From assembly GCA_021234155.1 (NCBI GenBank), contig JAJEKV010000009.1:7987546-8051545 (forward strand): a DNA stretch of 64,000 nt, written 5' to 3'. Source of the DNA: Isoetes taiwanensis (Eukaryota > Streptophyta > Lycopodiopsida > Isoetales > Isoetaceae). The notes beneath the pieces were generated by a model, which searched no databases, had not been told where the DNA came from, and was given only the letters and a program-made list of their open reading frames with translations. Both the position numbers and the translations under genes were made by a program. Positions 45,058 through 57,954 of this stretch are shown piece by piece (position 1 is the first letter of the stretch; each line of letters opens with the position of its first letter).

Positions 45058-45789
45058 GATGGATTGTGCTTTTCTAAGGATGTGGTGCATTGTCTCTTCT
45101 GGTTTCCTTTGTGATTTCTTTCATCTCCCAGGATTGAAGAATATCAAATATATGGAAGATTTTAAACGTCCCTGTCTTGATTTTTTACTTCGGCAATGTG
45201 ATTGTTGCTATTCCTTTCTAATGTCATTATCTTCAACCTATGACAATGACATCTAATAATAAACTATTATCTAGGTAAATCTAACACCCTTCATAAGCTT
45301 AACAGTTGGTTGCAGAAATATGATCATCTCTCAGCATTACCACAACTTTACCACACAGCATTAACTGACAGCTCCTCATTTTTATTGCAAGCAATGGCTA
45401 TGTTGAGAAGGGAGTCTTTGTGGAGCTACTTTGTGAATAAAGTTTTTGCAGGTTTCTAACCCTTTATTCAGAACCATCATGGTACTAATTGCCCTAAATT
45501 CGATTGAGTAGTCATCAAATTTATAATGTGGTTGTCCTAAGGATGCCTATATGGTGTTTCAACATATAATCCAACTTTCTTGACATGCTCATTCTTGCAC
45601 TGCGACTCGCATGAAACCAACAAAGCGCCCATAGATAGGCTTCTCATTCATCTCAGCAGATTTCTACAATGGTGGACAGTGGATAGCCGCACACATGCGA
45701 ACTACCCACAAAAAATAAAGGGAAAATCCAATTATAACATTTAGACGCCAAAAACAAATACAATGCTAATAGATGAGTGACTGATGTAC
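45058..45789. other. AT-rich spacer, nothing recognised
   Basis: Only short ORFs. No domain or repeat signature seen. Confidence 0.45.
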
Positions 45790-45890
45790 CTGCCGAAAGC
45801 TTATCACCGGGATTAAAAAACCCCGCCCTTTCGGGTTTTCGAGGAAAAACCCTAGTGATAAGCCTTCGGCAAGGGGCTTAGACAAACGTA
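45790..45890 (-). mobile_element. LINE 3' UTR hairpin fragment
   Basis: On the minus strand this reads GGTTTTTCCTCGAAAACCC...GGGGTTTTTTAATCCCGG, matching the LINE-D 3' UTR at about 44925-44972. It forms a long foldback: GCCGAAAGCTTATCAC pairs with GTGATAAGCCTTCGGC. The GTGGACG end is absent, so it is a fragment. Confidence 0.6.
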
Positions 45891-46000
45891 AGGTATAGAT
45901 TCGCTCCCAAAAACCCGCGCATGGAGAAGTCAAAACGGATGGCGCTCGCCAACCTGTACCTGCACATCACCAACAACAAACGAGAAACATACCAAAGAAT

Positions 46001-46293
46001 AGCATCACCCAGTGGGTGGAAAAAAAGCATCACCCACCGGGTGGAAAAACATGATAAACAGAACTTGTACAAAATATAGTAAACAAAGAAAGGGGGGGAA
46101 GGATGGGTTCAAAGAGAATAAGGTACTGCTGAGAGAAGAAGAAGCGCCGATGAAATGTCGATGAAGAACTCTGCAATAAGTAGCAAACGCCCAACCTGAC
46201 GAACGGCCCAAAACGCATGCGATGCATGCATGCGACGCATGCAATGCATGCATGCTCGTCTTGAGCAAGAATGCCGATTCGCTACGCGAATCG
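46001..46293. repeat. Cluster of small repeats: 25 bp duplication, GCATGC run, hairpin
   Basis: AGCATCACCCA(G/C).GGGTGG is duplicated at 46001-46050. A GCATGC/TGCATGCA-rich run lies at 46214-46255. A perfect hairpin, CGATTCGC-TAC-GCGAATCG, lies at 46275-46293. Confidence 0.75.
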
Positions 46294-46938
46294 ACGACAT
46301 TCCCTTGGAATTCATAGAGAAGACCTCAATGCTTCGACAAATTATATTCTTTTAAATAGAAAGGGTTTGACGTAGAACAATAGTGATGAATCTGAGGTGT
46401 ATATGGGTATTATAATATTCTAATGATAACGAATTACAATACATCAATCTTGAGATATCTGTACATGCATGCAAAAACAAAAGCAAAAGCAAAAGCAAAG
46501 AAGAAGTCCACTTGTGAGCTAACGTCTTTGCATCAAGCATGTGTTTAAATATGCTATTTATTATTATCATGGTTTGTTATGCTCCAACTTGGTTGTGGCC
46601 TAAATGATTTTTTTTATATATGATTTGCTTTGCTCCACACTAGCTTGATGCACACAACTTAAATAACAAGGTAAGTTGAATGTTAACTACAAATCAAAGA
46701 GTTAGATCATAGAGAAGAAGGAAATTCATATTTACAAGTTTCATCAATGCATTATATCAACTCTTTTAATTTGGGTTTTTCCGGTCTGGCCGAAAACATT
46801 TTTGGTTTTATTTTAAAATTGATTTCCTAAGGTTCGAAGAGTTTTGGACGCCGGAAAAAAATCACGATTTTCCAAAAATTGGAAGGTTTTTTTTGCTTTG
46901 GATAATCTTCATTTGAGGGGTCGATGCCCGAGATCTAA

Positions 46939-47215
46939 TTTGCCCCTTTCCATTTTCGCATGCATACCCGCCATCTGTTCATCATTGCCCATGTTTTCTG
47001 CTGTTTTACATCAGATCCGGCAGGAGGGCCTATCTTTAAAAGGAAGTTTGAGGGCATTTGAATGCCTTCGAAATGGGTGAGTATGTAATTTGCCCCTTTC
47101 CATTTTCGCATGCATATCCCCGCCATCTATTATGTTTTCTTCTGTTTTACATCAGATCCGGCAGGAGGGTCTATCTTTGAAAGGAAGTTTTAGGGCATTT
47201 GAATGTCTTGGTGAG
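46939..47215 (+). repeat. ~146 bp tandem duplication in Helitron-1
   Basis: Two copies (about 46939 and 47087) share TAATTTGCCCCTTTCCATTT, TTTTACATCAGATCCGGCAG and AAGGAAGTTT.(A/G)GGGCATTTGAATG. The sequence looks exon-like, but no protein was identified. Confidence 0.85.
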
Positions 47216-49065
47216 TATGGATTTGAGTACCTTCGCCTGTTTGTGGAAGAAATTAGTTGGGACAACGATATCATTTTGAGCCCTTTCTCCCTACAAATTT
47301 TTAGATCGGCTATCCCTCATTTTTTTTCCATACATGGTTGAGAAATTATATCGGTGGAGTTCTTCTTTATCCGGTATCTGGCAAGCTCTCGGTGCCTCTA
47401 CATATATGATGGAAGAGTCACATCTATTCCCTGTTGGTAAGAATTGAATACCATGTCTTGAAGATTTGCTTCACATTACTGCACATTACTATGCGTGTCC
47501 TGAAGTTTTAATCAGAACGTAATTTGTTGTTGAAGCAATCTATCTAGATGGAGGCCATATAGGCATCTATTTCTGATTCTTACTTATTTGATACTTATTC
47601 TTTTTCTTTGATCTGATGCATAGTTTAAGAAGTAGATGGCTAGGTATATTTCCACGATTGGAGATGCATAATTTGGTGAACAGTTTTCTACTCTTCCACT
47701 TCCTGTTGTATTGTGTTAGATACTGACCCATAGCCAATAGCACAATAACTTTAAAACCTCTGGTAGATATCTCTCTGTTCTTACGTGTTCCAGCTTAGTG
47801 TCTGCAGATTGTTCTTATGATGACTTCTAGATTAATGTAATAGGGAATATTTCAAGCTTAGTTGCATTTGCAAAAGCATAAATGATATTCCAAAGGATGT
47901 GGTTAGTGCTTTCAGCTTGCAGAGCGTATCAGATTATTCATGCTATTTGTTTTTTCTTGCACATGAAGGTAAATTCCTTTCGCAAAAGGATCTCTCTCGC
48001 TAAGTACTCAAAATGTTGCATGGATACCTGTATCCGCCGATGGTAGTGAGAAACATGGTAAATCTCTAACTTCCTTAATGTTTCAGATCCTACATGTTTT
48101 GCCTGGGATCCGAACTCCAAAGGAGGAATTGGAGAGACAATATCCTCAGCCATGGAGGTATTTATGACTGCATGTCTTTGCAAATTTGATGCTATTTGAA
48201 GAACAAGCAGCCAATTATTTGTTCTTTGCATTTTCCAGGTATAGCAGAACAACACAATCTCTTAACAATAAGAGGTAATTATTATATTAGCCCCCGTAGA
48301 TGATGAGCTCATGCTGCCACTGTTGAAGACCATGATGTGGATGTTTTTTTGCCATTGTTTTGTATTCAGTTTTCTAATTCCTTGCGGTAGTTCTATTCTT
48401 CCATTTTTGCTGCTTCTATTCTTTTATTGGTATCTCTGCTCTGGATTTTCTCATTCAACTCCAGCTATATTGGCTTCTTAGTCTATTTGTGAACCTGCAG
48501 AAGAGCTTGAGCATACGAGGTCAGTGCCAAGGTTCTCTTAGAATAATATTCTTATTAGATATTTACATCCAGGATTTCATTTGGGATTTTTGTGTTATAA
48601 TGGTCCTGTTGTAAACAAGTACAACAATAAGCGCGGCTGTTTGAAGTTAAGTTATGAATAAATCCATCTGTAATTGCGCTCCTTGCAGAAACTTTTGAAG
48701 ACATAACCTTATTGCCCTGGTACATTTTCCTTTGCTTGCTTCCTCAAAAATTAAGTTCTTGAGGTTCTTAGAGTTATAAATGTGTTGTATTCTCTAGAAT
48801 TTGCAAGCTGCAAGTCAATGAAGCTTATAAGGTGGGTGATGTTGCTTCTGATTTGTAGCCCAGATGTTTAAACTTGATTCTAATAAGCATAATTTCAGTT
48901 ACATGCAATTATGTTGATTTGGTTGTGATTATTCTAGGAAGTAGTTAACTGCACAAATTTAGTTGAGATGCATGGTCATGATGGACTGATAATAGTTTTG
49001 TTGGTGTGCATGCAGCGCAATCTTTTGTGCTGAAGGATAGCCCAAAATGCGGAGCTCCATGCAAC

Positions 49066-49528
49066 AAGCATCCAAATTAAGGCCAATATTCGTGATGGTG
49101 GGACATACCACAATTGGTGTGAAGCTTTTTCAACGTACCCTAGGACATATGACCTTATCCATGCAGATGGCATTTTCAGCATGTACCAGGATAGGTAATT
49201 ATCTTTGACTTGCCATCTACATTTAAAATTAAACATCTTTTTAACATGATTGCTTCTTTGCTAACCTGAAACAATGTTTGGCTTCTGTAGATGCGATATA
49301 GTCAATATCCTACTTGAGATGGACCGTATCTTACGTCCTGAAGGAGCGGTGATAATTCGCGACGAAGTTGATGTGCTTAACAAAGTTACTCGAATTACCA
49401 ACAGAATGAGATGGACAAGCAGAATGGCTGACCATGAAAGTGGACCATTCAACCGCGAGAAAATTGTAGTAGCTGTGAAATCTTACTGGGTGGCTGAATT
49501 GCCTTCAAACTCATCTACTATCAGCTGA
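49066..49528 (+). pseudogene. PF03141-type methyltransferase, last two exons only
   Basis: The first exon (up to 49194) reads [20 protein letters not shown] then [12 protein letters not shown]. The intron 49195-49290 has GT and CTGTAG borders and splits the Arg codon. The second exon (49291-49528) reads CDIVNILLEMDRILRPEGAV, IIRDEVDVLNKV and RMRWTSRMADHESGP and ends at TGA. These are the C-terminal motifs of the plant Golgi-localised putative S-adenosylmethionine-dependent methyltransferases (about 600 residues), some needed for pectin methylation and cell adhesion. The N-terminal catalytic half is not visible upstream, and the frame before 49060 meets a stop. The piece lies inside candidate Helitron-1, so it is best read as a captured gene fragment; a decayed resident gene is the alternative. 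Confidence 0.8.
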
Positions 49529-52500
49529 TTTGCATAGAGGGAGGATACCAGCCTAGGTTCAAGGTCATGCCATATCATATCATATGTTGCAACCAGCTTC
49601 TAGGCAAATTTTGCTTCCCTCTCTATTTGTATTCTATTATATTTAAGAAGATGACTGGTAGCAGTCTACCATATGTTAGGCAATTAAAACTGAATTCTTT
49701 CTTAAAGGCCACTCATGGAAATCATACCATTGTGCCCAGTATCCCCTCTGGCATGCCAATGTCAGTATTATAGGCATGTTCAGATTCTAGCCTGCTCATA
49801 ATTGTTCATGGGATGCTTATAAAAGCAAAGGCAAAGCAAAGCATCCTAATAAAATATATGGCAAGTAGAATGTAAGTTTGCCATCATTGGCAATAGTTGT
49901 GGTTCATAAACGTCCTAAGGCACAGCTTTGCAGAATGTAAAATTTATTGAAGCGTCTTATAAAATTCTTGGCTTGGCATGTGATTTCAAATACAGAATTG
50001 AAATGGCCCATTAAATGTATCAGGTGATAAGATAGTAAAAAGTGTATTCAACCAACCCTGACAAGTTTCACTGGCCCATATCCAAGGCAAGCATATAGCG
50101 CTTTCCCTGTATATCAATTATCAAGTACGGGAGGGTGGCTGCCCCATCTGGGAGCTTCCATTATTTCAAAAACAAAACGACAGAGTGTGAATGTGGTCGC
50201 CCATATGGTACCTTCCATTATATTTCAAAAACAAAACGAAACATATGGACAATATGGACACTTGGAGGCTTGGTCAATGTATTTTCAAATAATGCTACAT
50301 ATATGGACAATGTGAATGTGGAGATTTGAACAAGATATTTAGAGATGGTAATGAGGAGGAATATATTGGTGCACGGCTTATCCCATATAGCATTAGCTTA
50401 CCAACTTTTTGTTCGTCTTTTCTTTAGTATATATATTGTATGAAGCTAGCATCTAATGGAGAAAATGTGGACTTGGTTTATGAGGTTCTTGATGGAGACT
50501 ACTTGGAATACTTTTATGGCAATATTTCAATCAATAATCAATATGCGTTTGCTCACAAGTCTCTATGTTGTAGGTGAACATGTTCCATGATCCAGACTTA
50601 GAGGATACAGTGCAAGATTTGACAAACATGTTGTCAACACACATTGTGAGGTAGTGCTTGATGATTTTAAAGAACTTCACGTCATGGGCATTGAATGTCA
50701 CGTATATAGTTATGAGCACATCCAATAGTTTCTTCCTTTCTAAACGAATAGCCATATTGTTATTTAGTTGAACCGCGGGACTGAGAACATTAATTATGCA
50801 GACCTCATGCATTCTTGCAGGTTCATATACTGTATAGACTATAGCAAGAAGAGCCAAAGTTCTATTGAGTTCGTGACATATATGGGTATATTCGAAATAG
50901 AAGTGCAAGTTTAGTGCTAGCTTCAAGACTTGAAATCGGATGAGTTTGGACTTTACATAATATACAAGGCCAACACACTTTTCACTGGCTGAAATTTGTC
51001 TATGCATTAGACATTGGAAAAATATGATTTACATGAATGACATTTCTCAATAGAAGTAAAAAATGGTGTATGCAAATACAAGGACTTGATAAAAGGTAGG
51101 CAACGGACTTAAAGCAGAATGGTTATACTATTGATAGGTTTTTAAACAAGCTTCATATCAGTATGTATGCATAAAACACATTTCATGAAGTAGAACTTTG
51201 CTTGGAATCCAAATTTAGCTTCATTTTTTTGTTGCAGTTGTTTAGAGTTGCTCTCTGGCTGTGTTGTGCACTCGACTCTGTACTCTGTACAAAATTCTAT
51301 ACTTTGTAGTCTAGAAAGTTACATTATATTAACGAGTGGTCCATTAATTTTCCATTACTTTCTCAATAATAAATGCATCTACTATTATAACTGACTTTTT
51401 GCATTACCCCATGCAAACTTCATCTTTCATGTAAATGTGGTTACTGCAAATGTTAGTGAAAAGTGTAGGGTTGATGACTTTTGCTGTAGCTCCCATAGGC
51501 TTGCAGGCTTAATGTAGGGTTGACAACATTTTTTACATTTCACCATTGTTCAACATACGTGGCTACACAATGCTCATCTTATGACTCTTCACCGTCTGGA
51601 AATGGATGGGCTCTATTCATCTATATGCACTATTCTCTAAATAAAAAAAATAAATAGAGATGTCTTTTGATTGTGAAGGATGCATATCCATCTTTTGTGC
51701 AATGGACATCTGTGTATGACAGCCATGTATTATGACAGCTATTCCATGGTTCAAAGGGATATCTTATACCGCTTGAATTATGTCAAATATTAATGGGCGT
51801 CATTAGCAAATTCAAATTCAATATGTAACACGATGGACGCAACAATGAAGCAACATTTTCTACCATACAATGCCCATATCAGTTTCAATAAACAATTCAG
51901 GGTAGTCCAGTCGTCTTATGAAATGGAGTATCCTCCTTTCTGTAAAGTGAGTCCAACTTGATAACTATATAGACAGAGCCTGTACGTACTCAATTTATTA
52001 CTGTTGCACCCATGGAAATACAAAACTAGGAAATGTCTATTCCATAAGAAACATAGAATCAGAAAGATTCTAAGACAAGTCTGACGATTGCATAATATTT
52101 TTTATCTGCTTTATCAGAAGTTTTGAGTAACTAAATGGTATCTCCTCTGCCTTTGAGGGTGCAACATATGCGAGATGCTTAATATATAGCTAGAGTGTGG
52201 ACAGAAACCATTATGTAAGCTTTTTGTTTTACATTCAAATGACAGTCTTTTTTTTTTCGTAACAACATCCTTTTTCTGCTTATTGTTGACATTGGTATTT
52301 GTGCTTATCATAACACTCACCAAAGGAGTTTCAGACAATGAAACATGGCAATCGAATTATCTCAAGCTCGACACAGTCTATTCAAGATATATTTTGATCA
52401 TATTGTAGAGCATGTCATTATGCATGTCATTATGCAATTTATAAAATACTGAGCACTTGGTATATGCTTCTATGTTTTATATGGTTTGCTCAGAATAATT

Positions 52501-52954
52501 TTTTGCAGAATGCATGGTAAGCAAGTTCATATTATGCTTTGGGAAAATCTCATCAATTAAGTAAGTTTACATGAATCTTTTTATTAATCTTTTTATTAAT
52601 CTTTTATTTAATCTTTTTATTAATCTTTTTTTTTTAATCTTTTTCTTTAGTAAGTTTACTATTCTATTCTATTCTATTTTAAGGTTGGTAAAATCGCATA
52701 ATATCACCTCTCTTTAGTATTTTCCATGTCATTATGCAATTGATAATATTGAAAACATCATAATAACCTTGACGTAGTTTGCTATATGGAAAAGCCTTCT
52801 CAATTAGTATGTTGGTTTTGTAAACACATGCTGAAGCGTGGCCAAGATTTCGAAATGTTCTATTAATATGTAAAAAGGCATACAAAGTAAGACATAAGCC
52901 ATATTGTCTGTTCTAGCCAACAATGAAACAAGCACCACTTCAAGTGGTTACTAA
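49529..52954. other. Non-coding interior of Helitron-1
   Basis: AT-rich. A 158-codon frame on the minus strand (50531-51007) has no recognised domain. An array of TTTTTATTAATC units at 52580-52640 is followed by an (ATTCT)n run at 52662-52678. A LINE hairpin does not precede that run. Confidence 0.45.
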
Positions 52955-52982
52955 GCCCGGCAACGCCGGGCACCATAACTAG
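52955..52982 (+). terminator. Helitron-1 3' hairpin and CTAG
   Basis: Seven-base stem GCCCGGC/GCCGGGC with AAC loop, eight bases later CTAG, then T. Confidence 0.85.
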
Positions 52983-53344
52983 TCTATTGTTTAAATTTGG
53001 TTTTCCCGGTAAGTGGGAAACTTTTTAGAATTTTTTTCCAGGTTGATTTTCCAAGGTTTTAAAGCGGGAAAGTTTGCCGATATTCCAAAAATCGGGAAAG
53101 AGTCATTGGCATTGCTAAGATTTGTGGTTTTGGGTTTTCATGGATATGACGGCATGGATTTTGATAAGGTATGAGACGCGTGTAATAGGAGTTTGTGTTC
53201 TGATCATCTCTGTGCCATTCCGGTTGGATTTTTTTAGACCCATCTCATCTCGGAGCAGAGACGTCTTCTGTGCAGGTATATTCATCCGAGGAAGAATACG
53301 AAGTAAAGCTTTTCCTACTGTGTTGCATTGTCTTAACACATTTC

Positions 53345-53708
53345 AGTTTTGCAGGCGGAAAAGAAAGAGGAGCAATTTGTTAAAGCGGCAGGAAGTGAAG
53401 CTCACCATCGGGTTGAGGTTGTGGAAGAGCTAATCAGGGATGTCACAGGTCATAAGAAGAGCACAGATGAAGCTTTTGCCGAGCTTGCCGCTCCAGAATT
53501 TGATCCGGTGGTGCCAGATGTCGAGAATGCTGAAAAAGCTGCCGCAGAAAGGGCAATCCAGCAGCTTGAGATGGAAGTAGAGAACGAAATATTGATTTCT
53601 GCTTCAGAAACAGAATCAGAAAAAGAAACAGAAACAGAGAAGACAAAATGGAGAAAGAAGAGAAGGCACGACATCATGGCTTTTTTGTATGAATTCCGGC
53701 ATGGATAG
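53345..53708 (+). pseudogene. Glu-rich exon of unidentified gene inside Helitron-2
   Basis: After a TTTTGCAG acceptor at 53356 an open frame of about 115 codons begins AEKKEEQFVKAA. It continues with VEVVEELIRDVTGHKKSTDE, a coiled-coil-like EKAAAERAIQQLEMEVENEI and a basic end KWRKKRRHD, with a stop at 53706-53708. A short possible upstream exon (about 53241-53276) lies between TTTTTTTAG and GTATAT. No family was recognised. Composition and splice signals suggest a real captured exon rather than chance. Confidence 0.5.
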
Positions 53709-56700
53709 GACGTAGGACAGAAATAGGAGTCTTCCTTCTGTGTGCCTCAGGATCCTATGGTTGTTTCAGGTTTTCCTCTTGAATTATTTGTCTTCTTTTT
53801 TACTTCGATTTTCTTAGGATTGAAAAAGTCGGGCTCCGAATATTTTAGGGAATACGTACGGAGCATATATGTCTGCCTATGCCATGCGTATGGCATTTCT
53901 CTGGTGTTCTAACAGATTATATATTTAGCCCTAGCAGATCATGTATTAGCTGAGCTCTATATATCACATGTATTACTTTTGTTGTGCTTTCTGAATCCTT
54001 TGCTTTATGCAAATGCTTTCACGTTGAATGGATCTCAATAGATAGCATTTTGCTATTCTCACCTCTCTTGATCTTTAATCATTTGTCTTTTAACTTAGAG
54101 ACTGCAGTGCATTATATGGTGACTCTTTTTCCAGTTACCTACATGTGGAGCAGATCATCTAGCCCTGGTACTTGGTCTGCTGCATTATCAGGATTCAATC
54201 AAGTATTGTGAAGGATTATTCGTGATATGCTATCTTTGGTTTGACAAGAAGACATCAAAGCACATTTACTTCCATTTATTCTCTTGCTCAATAGATCAAA
54301 ATGTGACATTGTCTGAGGTAAGCCCTGGGTTCTTTTGTGAAGAGACCTGTTTATTTAATTGTATTTTCTTTTGTCTTAGGTATACATTGTTGTTGTTTGT
54401 TCAATAGACCTACATGCTATTTTATATTGCTTGCATATGAACAAGCTCATATTGTATCTTATTCACATGTTTTATCAGTTGTCTAAGAAATATTATGCAT
54501 GCATATATGTTTTGCTCCACATTGTTATTTTTAATCCATGAACTAGACAGATTCTTACTAAAGCTTTATATATAGTAATGTCCCATTGAAATGTGTGAAT
54601 TTTAGCAAGCTTAATTAGTGCGTTACCTAAATATTTCTCTTGCAGAGAATATGAGGGCAGCACTGCATCTCTTATGTTCTGGTATAAACGTTATTGGAGT
54701 TGGCGTCAAGTTGAAGGCATATCCAGCTAACTTGGGCAAATTAAGACAGGTGGGAAATATGTTCACAAAGATGGTTAGTGTAATTTCTAGCATTGTATAT
54801 ATTTAAACAATAGATAGCGAAATACGGTCATTGCCCACTAGCTTTACGTAATAGCCATAAAATGGCACATGAGGTTGCAGTAAAATGGACAATTAATGTT
54901 GTTACTATACACTAACACTGAGCACAGTTTCACAACTTCAGTGGCCTTTGCCGAACTCCAACATTTTAGATCAGTGTAGGAAGGGCATGCTCAAGTCAAC
55001 TGCCTGTGGCAATTACTTACTTTATACCCATGCTTATGTAAAAGGATCTTATGGAATGGCTTATTCCAGACTTCTTCCAGATTGTTTTGGCAGGTCCTAC
55101 ATGCAATACAAAGTAGTTCATTTGTTGGATTTCCGAGCTAGGTTGGATAATGATTTAGAAGCTTATGGAATGCGAAGTGCTGGAGCTTACTGTAAGGCCA
55201 AACCTGATTTAGAAGCTTGCAGAATAGGAAGTGCTGTATCTTACTGTAAGGCTGGATAATGATCTAGAAGTTTGCAGAATAGAAAAGTGCTGGAATGAGT
55301 TCTCCATATTGCATAAAGAAGGCACTTTGAAATAAGGTATCTAGGTTATAAATGTAGATAATCTGCTAAGCTTTTTGTTCACGCACAATTCATTGCTCAC
55401 TAGCAAGTAAGTGTAGAGACCTTGAAATATGGTGAGTAGGTTATAAATGTAGAAGGCCTGCAAACAATTTTCTTCATTTACAACTCATTGTTCACTTCCA
55501 TAAGTGTGTGAAGGTTAAGGCTTCAGCTTTTTGCAATAAAAAGAATGGAAACTAGGCATTATATGATGTGATTTCCTTCAAGGTTTGCAGTTTTAACAAG
55601 TCATGGACCAGGTTTTTACATGGGGATATGCGCATCTGTGAAGCTTAACATTTGAGGATTTGTTCTTGGAGCCATCATTGAGTTCCAAATAATGTAAGTA
55701 ATGTCTGATTTAAATCCTACTTTAGAAGAACGCCAAAATTACTAGGAAGGTTATTGGGTTGTTGTTTACCATTATTTGTGCCATAGTCACGCTGTTAGCA
55801 TTAAACGACGAGTTCTTCTTTCATCTCTCTACAGAATAGATTAGTAGCGCAAGAGTTGTGTCACTTGCTTCAAACTCTGTATCTGCATGCCTGGGCATAT
55901 GGAGGGTGGCTTGAGGGGAGCTGCTGAATAACCAGGTTTGAGGCAGATCAGTAGGACAAGAGTTTTATCATTTCCTTTGAACCTGCATCTGCATGCCTGT
56001 GCATATGGACAACACCGCTGAATAACCAGGTTTGAGGTTTCTAACTCTTATCTCATTTCTACGATTTTTGTTTATGTATATAGGGATTTCCATCCCATGG
56101 GCAAGACATGGAGAAATGGATCTGGAAGCTTCCTTGCCCCAGTTTTGAGGTTTGTGTTATATCCTGCCATGTCAAATTTAAAGTAGTTAAATGGTTTACC
56201 TAATGGAGCACACAGCTATTATTTTCTTCGACGTGAAAATCAGTTTTTGCCATCCCAATTAGCATCGATGTGGAAGATGGAGATCATGCCTTGAATTCTG
56301 AATTCGATGTTGAGTCTGGTGTTAGCAACATAGATTCTAATAGGCAATTCAATGAAAGACATATTTGTGCACCCTATGTATATAAGGTACAAATTGTTCC
56401 TTTTATGTATTACTATTCATGTCCAAGAGCAAATTGTTTTTTCTATCTTACGATCTTATGACACTAGAGAGGTTGGCATAATTGTCTGTAAGATATATCC
56501 CCCTATTAACTGTCAGGCTATACTCATTAGCACCGTTGTATGACCAATGTCAGACGAAGTTGTACAATGGCAGAGAAGTAACATATTTTTCGATTGTCAC
56601 AGGTGGTGTACACTCTTCTCCCATCATAGGTTATCTAAGCTTTACAAAGTTTTTTCCAATTGACTCTACTGAACATCGTACATAGTTTGAAAAAGAAATT

Positions 56701-57954
56701 ATGATAGATTTCAGTATAAAACAAAGACATTGCAAACGCATGCGTTAAAGTGGAGTAGATAGCTTTTCCTACTTAAATTTAATGTAGGACATGGACACTT
56801 TGAATAATTATGGATCTACAACTAACATAGTATACAATTGCAATAAATCTAATACAACTTAGCCACATACTTTCCATGAAGTTTGTGTTTTTACTCATTC
56901 ATTACATAAATCTTTATATCTCAAACACAGATTTACATTTGCTCCTCCAAATACGTTTGCTCCTCCAAATACGAATGCGATGACATAATTTCAGTGTTTT
57001 CTAAAGCTCGAGAATGCTATGGAGTGCCATCTTTAAAAGCAGGTTCATCAGTTAGAGTTGATAGTGCTGATGTAATCTATGTAAATATATAACGCCTATT
57101 ATCCATAACACCCAGACTACTTTTTCTTTTGCCAATTTATTAATTAGGCATTACTTCAATGCTTCTTACTTTAATGTTGGTATGAATGACGTACCTATGA
57201 CAAAGCAATAGTTTTGTTCCATGATAAAAATAGAATGGGAATGGTTTATGATGTTTCTGGACTTATCTCAAGCTAATCGTAGCTAATAATGTTCCAACGT
57301 ATCTTTTATAGATTTACTATATTGATGCATCAATACAAGACGCATTACACATTGAGAGCTCAAACGAAACTCAAACCAAAAATTTATTGTCTGTAGGCTA
57401 CTCTAAAAAGGCACCGCATACGTATATGGATAAGAAACTAATAGACATGTTATAGCTAATTGATGTTTCCAGCACACAATGAACAAAATACAACAGGTTT
57501 GTCCTTTGTTATTAAAATGATGGATTTGTGTATATAATTGAGGCTTCAATCAAGGATGGAGTACGCTCTAGGGTGTCTTCTTGACATTTCTATTTACTTT
57601 ATATGAGCTAGGTGTCTCCTTGGCATTTTTGTAGTTTATATAATTATGCATTTCACATCATATTACCTTCAATAAATGAACAGAGCATCCTACATGTGTC
57701 TTCTTGACATTTGTATTCTATCCCTTTCTTCAAGACCATGGAAAGGTCTTTTGCTTATGACTATGTTGAAGCTTGACTCAACTAGAGGAGAGCTCATCAT
57801 TAGAGTTGTCACAAGGTCCATGTTGGAATATTTTTCGGAATGTTTTATTTATATCAGATGTTGTATAGGCTTGAAGCAATAGCTCATTAGTATATATCCA
57901 ATTCCCAGGCAACTCAACTAGAACAAGCAATAATGTCGCTCATACTCGCAATCA
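53709..57954. other. Helitron-2 interior with scattered exon-like pieces
   Basis: Short segments with plausible acceptor/donor borders occur at about 54134-54210, 54644-54750 (VIGVGVKLKAYPANLGKL, then GTGGG) and 56258-56389 (IDVEDGDHALNSEFDVESG, then GTACAA). They are too short to name. The rest is AT-rich and non-coding. Confidence 0.35.

Larger units (their letters stand above)
46757..52982 (+). mobile_element. Helitron-1 (non-autonomous, candidate)
   Basis: The 3' end is a textbook Helitron terminus: hairpin GCCCGGC-AAC-GCCGGGC at 52955-52971, then ACCATAA and CTAG at 52979-52982 followed by T. The 5' end is placed at a TC after A (46757), because the next 120 bases resemble the first 110 bases after 52983, where a second element appears to start. 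No Rep/helicase gene is present, so it would be non-autonomous. It encloses methyltransferase exons with their intron, consistent with gene capture at the DNA level. The 5' border is uncertain by at least 10 bases. Confidence 0.6.

Noticed and set aside
50531-51007. 158-codon minus-strand ORF as a gene
   Set aside because: No recognised domain, no splice or promoter context, AT-rich setting within a candidate Helitron; kept only as a note.
52662-52678. (ATTCT)n as a LINE tail
   Set aside because: It is preceded by a TTTTTATTAATC array rather than by the LINE 3' hairpin, so it may be plain microsatellite growth.
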